Assembly: GCA_964630225.1 (NCBI GenBank)
Contig: CAZVUK010000026.1
Coordinates: 1-12,305 of the forward strand
Direction of reading: 5' to 3'
Length of the DNA: 12,305 nucleotides
Source of the DNA: CAYZRY01 sp964630225
GTDB taxonomy: Bacteria > Bacillota_I > Bacilli_A > RF39 > UBA660
In this document: positions 1 to 6,953 of the stretch, piece by piece
How the letters are laid out: every line of letters starts with the position of its first letter
Numbering within the stretch: position 1 is the first letter of the stretch
The notes under the pieces: model-generated
Database searches by the model: none
The model's input: only the letters and a program-made list of their open reading frames with translations
Told to the model about the DNA's origin: nothing
Translations under genes and position numbers: made by a program

Positions 1-44
1 CCAATAAATGGCGGAAAAAAAACAGATAAAATTGTACTAATCAT
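1..44 (-). CDS. 5' end of an unidentified hydrophobic protein (partial, runs off left edge)
   Basis: An ATG at 44 (reading leftward) opens a frame that stays open to the window edge and encodes MISTILSVFFPPFIG. It is preceded by a full AGGAGG at 49-54 and by a strong promoter at 78-106, which is why I treat it as a real start despite its length. The visible residues are almost all hydrophobic, as expected for a first membrane segment or an uncleaved signal, so a membrane protein is likely. The family cannot be recognised from 15 residues. It follows exoA on the same strand but has its own promoter, so it may be expressed independently of the polysaccharide operon. Confidence 0.6.
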   Translation of the reverse strand, partial: MISTILSVFFPPFI

Positions 45-48
45 ATAA

Positions 49-54
49 CCTCCT
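49..54 (-). promoter_or_regulatory. Ribosome binding site of the left-edge gene
   Basis: Reading the minus strand, a perfect AGGAGG lies 4 nt before the ATG at 44 (GGAGGT lies slightly closer to the start). It supports the start of the partial CDS. The spacing is a little short but acceptable. Confidence 0.65.
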
Positions 55-77
55 GAATAATTATTTTGTGTACATAG

Positions 78-106
78 ATTATAACATTATCTGTTTTTAT
101 TATCAA
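78..106 (-). promoter_or_regulatory. Sigma-A-type promoter with extended -10
   Basis: On the minus strand there is a -35 box TTGATA (101-106, one mismatch to TTGACA), a 17-nt spacer, and a perfect -10 TATAAT (78-83) preceded by TG one base upstream (TGnTATAAT, extended -10). Transcription would start near position 71, giving an untranslated leader of about 27 nt before the ATG at 44. The -35 box overlaps the stop codon of exoA (103-105). An imperfect 17-nt inverted repeat (76-92, AGAT/ATCT arms) overlaps the -10. It could be an operator but is AT-rich and may be chance. Confidence 0.75.
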
Positions 107-858
107 ATTTCAAGTTCTAAACTAACTGGGCAGTGATCACTACCAAATACATCATTTAGTATATCGGCTGAAATTATCTTTTTCTCTAAATCTTTTGAAA
201 CAAGAAAATAGTCGATTCTCCATCCAGCATTTCGCTCTCTAGCAGCTGTCCTATAACTCCACCAGGAATACTTAACTGTATCTGGATATAAATATCTAAA
301 TGTATCAATAAAGCCTGTGTCCAGCAGTTTAGTAAATGATTCTCTTTCCTCATCAGAGAAACCTGCGGAGAAATGATTAGTCGCAGGATTAGCAAGATCA
401 ATTTCATTGTGAGCAACATTCAAGTCCCCACAGATTACGACACTCTTTTCTTCCTTTAGACGATTTACATAGTCTCTAAATTCTTTATCCCACTCATTTA
501 CGCGGTAATCTAATCTAAGTAATCCATCTTTAGAGTTTGGTGTATAAACATTAACTAAATAAAATTTTTCAAACTCTAGCGTTACTACTCTACCCTCTAG
601 ATCGTGATTATCCAATCCCAATCCTTTATGATAACTAATTGGTTTTTCTTTAGTAAAAACTAAAGTTCCAGAATAACCTTTTTTTATAGCAGAATCCCAG
701 TACTGATAATAACCAGGACTATCTATTTCAACTTGACCTTCTTGCATCTTTGTTTCTTGAATGCAAAAGATATCGGCATCTACTTCTTTAAAAAAATCGT
801 AAAAACCTTTATTTATAGCTGCTCTAATTCCATTTGTATTCCAACTGATTAACTTCAT
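103..858 (-). CDS. exoA: Exodeoxyribonuclease III (AP endonuclease, ExoA/Xth family)
   Basis: A complete 251-aa protein, the normal length for ExoA/XthA-type enzymes, which cleave the backbone 5' of abasic sites and remove 3' blocking groups in base-excision repair (cytoplasmic, divalent-metal dependent). The whole endonuclease/exonuclease/phosphatase fold is visible: SWNTNGIRAA with Asn7, IQETK with metal-binding Glu35, NVYTPN with Tyr105, GDLNVAH with Asp145 and Asn147, WRIDYFL with Asp216, and the catalytic pair GSDHCP with Asp241-His242. All key residues are present, so it should be active. It starts only 2 nt after the acyltransferase stop, with a modest AAAGTAGG ribosome binding site inside the end of that gene, so it appears co-transcribed and probably translationally coupled with the polysaccharide operon. 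No terminator is seen on either side. Confidence 0.96.
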   Translation of the reverse strand: MKLISWNTNGIRAAINKGFYDFFKEVDADIFCIQETKMQEGQVEIDSPGYYQYWDSAIKKGYSGTLVFTKEKPISYHKGLGLDNHDLEGRVVTLEFEKFYLVNVYTPNSKDGLLRLDYRVNEWDKEFRDYVNRLKEEKSVVICGDLNVAHNEIDLANPATNHFSAGFSDEERESFTKLLDTGFIDTFRYLYPDTVKYSWWSYRTAARERNAGWRIDYFLVSKDLEKKIISADILNDVFGSDHCPVSLELEI

Positions 859-860
859 TT

Positions 861-1931
861 TTACCTACTTTCTTTGTATTTGTCATAATAATATTTTAAT
901 AATAGTGGAACTCCAATTCCTAGTATAACATAAACTATACCGTATGGTCCTCTAGCCTCAGTTAAATATATATACCAAGGATTATATGAAAATTCTTCTG
1001 GTCTAAACTTAATATTTAATGACAATATTATTGTAATTAAGTAAACCATAGCATTTATAGCAAAAATTATAAACTGATGATGCATCATAACAGTCCAAGT
1101 ATTTTGACCAATATAATTAATTACTTTACTATCTTTAGTAATGGGCGTTATAAGCTTAGCTACTCTTAACCAAAATGCTATACCTGTTAGGGCAACAACA
1201 AAGGCTACTAATGAAAAATTATATGGAAAACTCATCGAAACTACAACACTATATATCTTGTCATATCTTATCAAGACGATAAACTGTATGAACAAAACAA
1301 TTAAAAAATAACTTATTGAATTTAATTTATCTTTAGCTTCTAACTTAATTTTATACAAATATCCAATTTGGAAATAAAATAATTGCATTAATATTCTACA
1401 AATTACATCGTAATATAAATTTAAATTATTACTCATTGAATACTGGGTAGCCACCAAAGAAACAATAAAAATTATTACAGTAATTATATATTCGTTTTTT
1501 ATTAATTTATCCAAAAGTTTTTTTAGTAATATGTATGTTACACTGACCAAAATTAAATTAGAGACAAACCAAACGGAAATGTTTAAGCTTGGCGCTCTAT
1601 TAGTAATTGGATTTAAAAACATTGAATCTAGTCCAATATTTAAACCAAAACTTATAATGCCAAAATGTCTTAGTACTTGAGCAATCAATGTATATATTGT
1701 GTTCCATATTAACAAAGGAATTAAAAACTTCTTAAATATTTTTAATAAGTAATCGCGAACCTTGGTATTATTTTTCCAAAAATAACCAGAAATAAAAACA
1801 AATAATGGCATATGGAAACTATACACAGGAAATATTCCTGCAAATGGTGTGTCCACTCCCGAATGACCAGCAACAACAAAAACTATTGCTAAAAATTGTA
1901 GTGTTAAAAATTCATAATTAATCTTCTTCAT
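861..1931 (-). CDS. Membrane acyltransferase, acyltransferase-3 family (probable polysaccharide O-acetyltransferase)
   Basis: A 356-aa integral membrane protein with about ten hydrophobic segments spread over its length. The N-terminus carries the hallmark of the acyltransferase-3 family: VVAGHSG (His23) in the first membrane segment and SFHMPLFVFISGYFW (His40) in the second. The paired histidines at 284-285 sit in a late segment (VMMHHQFIIF). Members transfer acetyl or other acyl groups to extracytoplasmic sugars, and in polysaccharide loci they usually O-acetylate the repeat unit; the exact acyl group and acceptor cannot be told. Start ATG at 1931 has GGAG at good spacing. It lies 18 nt after a GT2 gene and 2 nt before exoA. 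Some relatives are annotated as fucose 4-O-acetylases, but that specificity is not supported here. Confidence 0.9.
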   Translation of the reverse strand: MKKINYEFLTLQFLAIVFVVAGHSGVDTPFAGIFPVYSFHMPLFVFISGYFWKNNTKVRDYLLKIFKKFLIPLLIWNTIYTLIAQVLRHFGIISFGLNIGLDSMFLNPITNRAPSLNISVWFVSNLILVSVTYILLKKLLDKLIKNEYIITVIIFIVSLVATQYSMSNNLNLYYDVICRILMQLFYFQIGYLYKIKLEAKDKLNSISYFLIVLFIQFIVLIRYDKIYSVVVSMSFPYNFSLVAFVVALTGIAFWLRVAKLITPITKDSKVINYIGQNTWTVMMHHQFIIFAINAMVYLITIILSLNIKFRPEEFSYNPWYIYLTEARGPYGIVYVILGIGVPLLLKYYYDKYKESR

Positions 1932-1949
1932 ATTCTCTCCAATTTATTC

Positions 1950-2894
1950 TTACTTAATTATACGATATGATAATATTTTATAAAACACTTTCTTGAACCA
2001 ATTGAAATTCTTTTTAGTTCTAATTAACTCTTGTTCTTCACGTTTGCTATTTATTAAATCATTATATAGCTTATACCAAAAAATACGTATGTTAATATAT
2101 TTAATCTTTATAATATATTCATAATATTTAATTCCATGAATTTTCATTCTTTTTAATGTTTCCAAAAGTATTTTTTCGTGTTCTATTACCTGGTCAATTG
2201 CCGCTTTTAAACCACCCTGTTCCGTTTGTCCACTTATACTGTCTCGGCGATTGACAAAGTAAAAAAGAGCTTGATCAATATAGTAAGATTTATACTTATA
2301 AAAAACTGGTAACAATATCTGCCAATTTTGACCTTGTCTTGATTCGTAAATATCTCTATTTTTTACTACATTATCAAAGGCTGATGTTTTTATCATTGCA
2401 CAACCAAAATGAAAGTCTTTTTCATTAATTGAATTTAAGAATAAATCCTTCTTATACAAATCATTATTACCATCGGAAAACTTTCTATATGGCGTATTAA
2501 TATCATCTTCATAAACAAAATAACCATCACATCTTACAATGTTACAGTTACTTTTGTTTTTAAAAACTTTAATCTTTTCACTGACATAATTCTCGTCATA
2601 AAAATTATCAGAATCACACCAACAAAAATAATCACCAGTCATTTTCTTTAAAGCTAGATTAATTGCACTTCCAATACCACCATTATCTTTTTGGTGATAG
2701 TTGAGACTATATCCCCTTTTTAAAATTGCTTCGTTGTAACTTAATATTACGTTCTCTGTTTGATCAGTTGATCCATCATTAATAATTACAAGTTCAATAT
2801 CGTTGTGTTTTTGTTTTAAGATTGAGTCAATAAAACGGCCTATATATTTCTCGCTATTATAACATGGGGTTAGAATACTTACTTTATAACTCAT
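1950..2894 (-). CDS. Glycosyltransferase family 2 protein
   Basis: A 314-aa cytoplasmic GT-A glycosyltransferase. Residues 1-110 hold the GT2 fold: VSILTPCYNSEKYI at the N-terminus, the nucleotide-binding IINDGSTD (Asp40), NGGIGSAIN, and the metal-binding DSD at residues 94-96. The C-terminal third is helix-rich and ends in a basic, aromatic tail (WFKKVFYKIL) that could associate with the membrane. It is a divergent relative of the two other GT2 genes in this operon and shares an exact 22-nt stretch with one of them (2624-2645 versus 9562-9583, around KMTGDYF). Here the SHDD of the others is replaced by CDSD, suggesting a different donor or acceptor. It starts 8 nt after the large fusion gene with an AGGA-type ribosome binding site. 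Donor and acceptor are unknown. Confidence 0.92.
   Translation of the reverse strand: MSYKVSILTPCYNSEKYIGRFIDSILKQKHNDIELVIINDGSTDQTENVILSYNEAILKRGYSLNYHQKDNGGIGSAINLALKKMTGDYFCWCDSDNFYDENYVSEKIKVFKNKSNCNIVRCDGYFVYEDDINTPYRKFSDGNNDLYKKDLFLNSINEKDFHFGCAMIKTSAFDNVVKNRDIYESRQGQNWQILLPVFYKYKSYYIDQALFYFVNRRDSISGQTEQGGLKAAIDQVIEHEKILLETLKRMKIHGIKYYEYIIKIKYINIRIFWYKLYNDLINSKREEQELIRTKKNFNWFKKVFYKILSYRIIK
2624..2645. repeat. 22-nt exact repeat, copy 1 (inside GT2 gene)
   Basis: These 22 bases are identical to 9562-9583 and encode the same KMTGDYF segment just before the metal-binding acidic motif in two GT2 genes about 7 kb apart. The match ends where codons begin to differ. It most likely reflects paralogy of the two genes, perhaps with local gene conversion. 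Confidence 0.55.
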
Positions 2895-2902
2895 TAGTGA
2901 TC

Positions 2903-5900
2903 CTACTCTAAATTATCACGAATTAAATCACTTATGTTTGCATCTTGATAATTCGCAAAAAATTGTTCTCTGCTTTTATGTGGTGCTACTGAAGAAACAA
3001 TACAAGAATTGTATTGAACAACATTTTCTATATTGACTTCAACTAAGTCAAATACTTCTTTTAATGATTCAATTGATTTTTTAGCTTTTATGGATTTGAT
3101 AATTACTAGAGATGAACCTTTGTCATCATCAAAACCATCTACAACATTTTCAATACCCCAAAAATCTGCCAAAGCAAGATCACTGCCACTACGATAATTA
3201 TTAGCTGGACAATTGTGACAACTTGGTCTCAAATATAGATTCTTTAAAAATCCTTCCATGTAAATGTTTTCATGTAAACCTTCAGTCAAAGTTTTACCAT
3301 TCTTAAAAACATAAGTATTATTAAACTTTTTCCAACCGTTTTCTTTTGCTCTGAAATTAATACTTGTAATTTTAGAATTAAATACTTTTTCTAATTCTTC
3401 TTTGTATTTTTTAAATACTGCTGGACTTGGTGTACCGTGACAGATTACTTCGACAGTTATTAAATTAGAATAATCTCTTCCTAAAAATGCATATAAACCT
3501 TGAATTTGACAAGGTGTTCCAGAAAAAAGTACTTCAACTTTATTTATTAAATTTGACTTAATACTTTTATATATAAGATCAATATTACTTTGTACGTACT
3601 TACTACCTCTTAGTTTTGCTAAGTCTTTCTTATTTTTAATTTCAATATGAAAAACTTCATTATCTTCATTAAAAGCTGCTCCATAGACTACTCCTTTATT
3701 TAAAAGAGTTTTTTCTGCTAAAGCTGAAAAAATTCCACCACTAGAGCTACTTAATCTGATATCTATATTTTTATTCTTAGCTGCGTATGCTTGTATCACT
3801 GCACTAGGTTTATACTCATTGTTAGCTGGACAAATATTGCGACAAAGCTCACAATTTATACATTTATTATAGTCAGTTGCAGGATATAAAAAGCCTTCAT
3901 TATCTGCAACCATTTCGATACAATTAGTTGGACAAACATTAGCACAAGCACTACAACCAGAACACTTTCCTTTTGAAGCTAAACCCTTTAAAGGCTTAGC
4001 TTTAATTTTAATATCACTTATAGCTTTTTCAAGTTCATAACATCTTTTCATGTAATCTGGCATTATTTCTTCTAGATGTTTTTTTATTTTTTCGTAATTT
4101 TTTTCTATCCATAAGAAAGCATTTTTCAAATCATCTTTGTTCTTTAAAGATTGAACTGGTAATACATAATTTTTATAACTTCCAAACAAATCTTTAGCAA
4201 TACCCCTAGATTTAACTGAATAACCTAGAACAAGTGTCGGCACCATAGATGAGTATGCTGCAATTGTTGAATGAGTTCTTGCCCCAATAAATATTTTACA
4301 GCGACTAATAAAACCTTTCATTTGACTAGCATTATATTCAGGCACTAAGATAACTCTATTTGTATCTTTATATTCGTTATAAAGTATTGTAAGAGCTCCC
4401 AAATCATCATTGTGACTTTGAATAACATGTGGAATTAATGCGACTTGATAATCAGAACTATCAATCAAATATTCAATTAAATTACGATAATTATCGAGAG
4501 TAATATTTTCTTCATTATCATATGTTTGCACTAAATTACTAACATTTAAACCAATGGTTTTATCTTTTATAAATCCATTTGGTAAAGGTAATTCCTCACT
4601 TTTTAAAACAAACGCACTGTCTGGAATTAAATGAGTATTTCGATTGATTCCAGCTTTAAGTAGCGCCTCATAAGTTATTGTCTCTCTAGCTGTAATTAGA
4701 GAAAATCTATTCAAATCATCTAGAACTTCTTGATGTTCTAATATGTCGGGTTCAATACTGCATCCTACAAGCGCAGTTATTACTCCCCTATCATTAAACT
4801 TTTTATTGTACTCAGCTAATCTTTTTGTTCCATCAGGATAACCACAATAGTTATCTCCACCTATTGATAAAGCTAAAGCTCCATCAGAAAAATAATCATT
4901 ATCTATTTCTTTTGTGTCTAAATGTGATAATTTAATGTATTTCACAATGTCATTTATCTTAAATTTATAGTCTTCTTCTGGTCTATATGAATAAAGACAA
5001 TTTTCTTCAGCTTTAAACTTATTTATATCTACAATTGTTCTAATCAAAGCTTCACAACCATGATTACCGCTACCACCATGATAATAAAAAATTTGCTTTT
5101 GGTTATTTGCTAAACTCTGATTTATATATTTTATTGATTCTTCAGTATTATTAGCTGAGTCATTAAGCAAATTTATCTTTTCAAGTAATGTTTCCCTATC
5201 GTTATCTATCTGGTTACTTAATATATAATTTTGATTAAGCAAATAGTTAACATTTTGTCTTGTTCTAGTTCCTCTTAAAATAAGGTTTTTCGCTTTTCTC
5301 AATACTTTGTAACTCATTTTTAAAGGCCAGTGAATAATTTTATATTTTCTCAAACGATTACTGACTCTTTCTTTAAACGTTGAACGATCATGTAAAAACA
5401 AATCTTTAAAATATTTTAATCTCGAAATCTTTCTTTTGATATATGACTCTCTTTTATCAAGCAAACTATATAATTCTTCATTAAAAGTCATAAATAAATT
5501 TTGAACATTTTTCTCGGCAAAATCGATTGGTTGTTCATCTAGAATAAAATCACTATCAATATTATCAAATATAGTCATATCTGTTAATTTATTTGGAATT
5601 AATTCCTCAGCTATAGCTTTAAGTTTTGGTAATACTTTTTGAACGTTTACTTCAGAAAAATCTATATCGTAATAAATTTCTGGCTGAATATTATTTTTTT
5701 GACGATTATAGGCTTTCTCATATATATCCATCATTTTTTGATGATGAATGTTTTCATCATAGTTTTTTTCGGCCAACTTACGACCAAGTTTCCCGCGCTT
5801 AATGCGTTCTTTTTCATTTTCAACTAAATATTTAATTGCCTCACCAAGTTTCTTAGAATTTTTATTTTCTACTAAGACTCCGCATTCTGGCGCAAAAGTA

Positions 5901-6934
5901 ACTGATGGTAATGCTGTGTTATCAAAGACAATAACTGGTTTCTCACAAGCCATAGCTTCGACAGCCATCATCCCAAAACTTTCTCCAATTGATGGCATTA
6001 AGAAAATATCACATGCGTTATATGCATTGATCATTTCATCATTACTGATGATGCCAAGATCAACAACATTATATTGATCTTTAATTGAATCCAATAAACC
6101 AATTTGATCACAAGTCAATAACGTGACTTTCTTTTTAAGTTTTAATTTATCAAGGGCCTCAACGATATAGTTGGTTCCCTTAAATTCTTTCTGAGCTCTA
6201 AAAAATAAAACAATATCTTTCTCATTTATTGATAATTTTTCTCTAGCTTCTTTTTTATCAATTCTATTTGAAAAATCATTTAAGTCTAAACCAAGTGGAA
6301 GCATGTGAACATTATTAAAATGCTTAGTTAACGGACTAGCTTTAAGTAAATCGTACATATATTGCGTAGAAACAATAATATCTGGATCAATGTTTTGGTA
6401 AACTTCCTTCTTAACATCCCAAAGATATTTACAATTATCTTCAGTCATTGGAAAAACAGTATCTAAATAATCGCATTTCTTGCACCCTGTTTTCCATCCA
6501 TTACACTCTCCCGGATGAACGCATCTTCCAGTAAATGTCCATGGATCATGAATTGAAATCACAGTTGGTTTTTCATTCATAAGTTCAATTAATGAATATA
6601 AAGATAGTTTGGTATTATGAATAAAATGATAATGTACAAGATCAGCAGACTTAAAGTCTTTGTTTTCTTTTAAAGCCGGAGACGTCAATGATAGCTGAGA
6701 ATGAACCGACAATCTTTCCTTTTCTAATAGACCTAACTTATTGCTAAGAGCAATATTTAATACACTATCAAAAAACCTAACGACTTTTTTATCATTAGAC
6801 AATTTTAACACAACAATTTGTTTTGCTGAGCTACCTGTATTTTTATTTACATAATTTTGAATGTCATAACCGTTAAATCTTCGACCTGGCAAATCAATAT
6901 TATTTACCTCTAAAATTTTTATTTTTTTATTCAT
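2903..6934 (-). CDS. Three-domain fusion: GT4 glycosyltransferase - polysaccharide pyruvyl transferase - FrhB/FdhB-like iron-sulfur protein
   Basis: About 1343 aa, numbered from the ATG at 6934. That ATG is preferred because AGGAGG (6943-6948) lies 8 nt before it; an in-frame TTG at 6940 is only 2 nt from the same site. Residues 1-410 form a GT4 glycosyltransferase: N-terminal LEVNNIDLPGRRFNGYD, a four-Cys cluster (138, 144, 151, 154) following HDPWTFTGR, and the EX7E donor-binding motif (Glu318, Glu326). Residues 411-613 are a helical linker with a basic stretch near 500-558 and a coiled-coil-like end. Residues 615-958 form a polysaccharide pyruvyl transferase: GGSGNHGCEA at the start, SIGGDNY, then GARTHSTIAAYSS with Arg886 and His888. 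Residues 985-1343 resemble coenzyme-F420 hydrogenase beta subunits: two CX2CX2CX3CP clusters (Cys991-1001 and 1025-1035), FSGTPCQIQGL, VICHGTPSP and RPSCHNC. The first two domains fit repeat-unit assembly and pyruvylation; the role of the third is unknown. No frameshift or internal stop is seen. Confidence 0.93.
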   Translation of the reverse strand: MNKKIKILEVNNIDLPGRRFNGYDIQNYVNKNTGSSAKQIVVLKLSNDKKVVRFFDSVLNIALSNKLGLLEKERLSVHSQLSLTSPALKENKDFKSADLVHYHFIHNTKLSLYSLIELMNEKPTVISIHDPWTFTGRCVHPGECNGWKTGCKKCDYLDTVFPMTEDNCKYLWDVKKEVYQNIDPDIIVSTQYMYDLLKASPLTKHFNNVHMLPLGLDLNDFSNRIDKKEAREKLSINEKDIVLFFRAQKEFKGTNYIVEALDKLKLKKKVTLLTCDQIGLLDSIKDQYNVVDLGIISNDEMINAYNACDIFLMPSIGESFGMMAVEAMACEKPVIVFDNTALPSVTFAPECGVLVENKNSKKLGEAIKYLVENEKERIKRGKLGRKLAEKNYDENIHHQKMMDIYEKAYNRQKNNIQPEIYYDIDFSEVNVQKVLPKLKAIAEELIPNKLTDMTIFDNIDSDFILDEQPIDFAEKNVQNLFMTFNEELYSLLDKRESYIKRKISRLKYFKDLFLHDRSTFKERVSNRLRKYKIIHWPLKMSYKVLRKAKNLILRGTRTRQNVNYLLNQNYILSNQIDNDRETLLEKINLLNDSANNTEESIKYINQSLANNQKQIFYYHGGSGNHGCEALIRTIVDINKFKAEENCLYSYRPEEDYKFKINDIVKYIKLSHLDTKEIDNDYFSDGALALSIGGDNYCGYPDGTKRLAEYNKKFNDRGVITALVGCSIEPDILEHQEVLDDLNRFSLITARETITYEALLKAGINRNTHLIPDSAFVLKSEELPLPNGFIKDKTIGLNVSNLVQTYDNEENITLDNYRNLIEYLIDSSDYQVALIPHVIQSHNDDLGALTILYNEYKDTNRVILVPEYNASQMKGFISRCKIFIGARTHSTIAAYSSMVPTLVLGYSVKSRGIAKDLFGSYKNYVLPVQSLKNKDDLKNAFLWIEKNYEKIKKHLEEIMPDYMKRCYELEKAISDIKIKAKPLKGLASKGKCSGCSACANVCPTNCIEMVADNEGFLYPATDYNKCINCELCRNICPANNEYKPSAVIQAYAAKNKNIDIRLSSSSGGIFSALAEKTLLNKGVVYGAAFNEDNEVFHIEIKNKKDLAKLRGSKYVQSNIDLIYKSIKSNLINKVEVLFSGTPCQIQGLYAFLGRDYSNLITVEVICHGTPSPAVFKKYKEELEKVFNSKITSINFRAKENGWKKFNNTYVFKNGKTLTEGLHENIYMEGFLKNLYLRPSCHNCPANNYRSGSDLALADFWGIENVVDGFDDDKGSSLVIIKSIKAKKSIESLKEVFDLVEVNIENVVQYNSCIVSSVAPHKSREQFFANYQDANISDLIRDNLE

Positions 6935-6942
6935 TACCAAAA

Positions 6943-6948
6943 CCTCCT
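6943..6948 (-). promoter_or_regulatory. Ribosome binding site deciding the start of the large fusion gene
   Basis: A perfect AGGAGG on the minus strand lies 8 nt upstream of the ATG at 6934 but only 2 nt upstream of the in-frame TTG at 6940. It therefore supports initiation at the ATG and a protein two residues shorter than the longest possible frame. It sits in the 13-nt gap after the double-GT2 gene. Confidence 0.7.
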
Positions 6949-6953
6949 ACAAC

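Noticed and set aside
76..92. Imperfect inverted repeat over the -10 box as an operator
   Set aside because: Short AT-rich arms with a central mismatch and no match to a known operator; noted only with the promoter.
45..102. Rho-independent terminator after exoA
   Set aside because: No GC-rich stem followed by a T-run on the minus strand; the region is better explained as promoter and leader.
186..419. Minus-strand 77-codon frame within exoA
   Set aside because: It overlaps the catalytic core of exoA in another frame and resembles no protein family.
1078..1089. Perfect 12-nt palindrome ATGATGCATCAT
   Set aside because: It lies inside the acyltransferase gene where it simply encodes the conserved Met-Met-His-His; no regulatory context.
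5639..6077. Two plus-strand open frames (62 and 91 codons) opposite the fusion gene
   Set aside because: They lie antisense within conserved GT4 and linker coding sequence, show no recognisable family, and are typical shadows in AT-rich DNA.
6935..6940. TTG at 6940 as the start of the large fusion protein (adds Met-Val)
   Set aside because: It is only 2 nt from the AGGAGG at 6943-6948, while the ATG at 6934 is at the ideal 8 nt.
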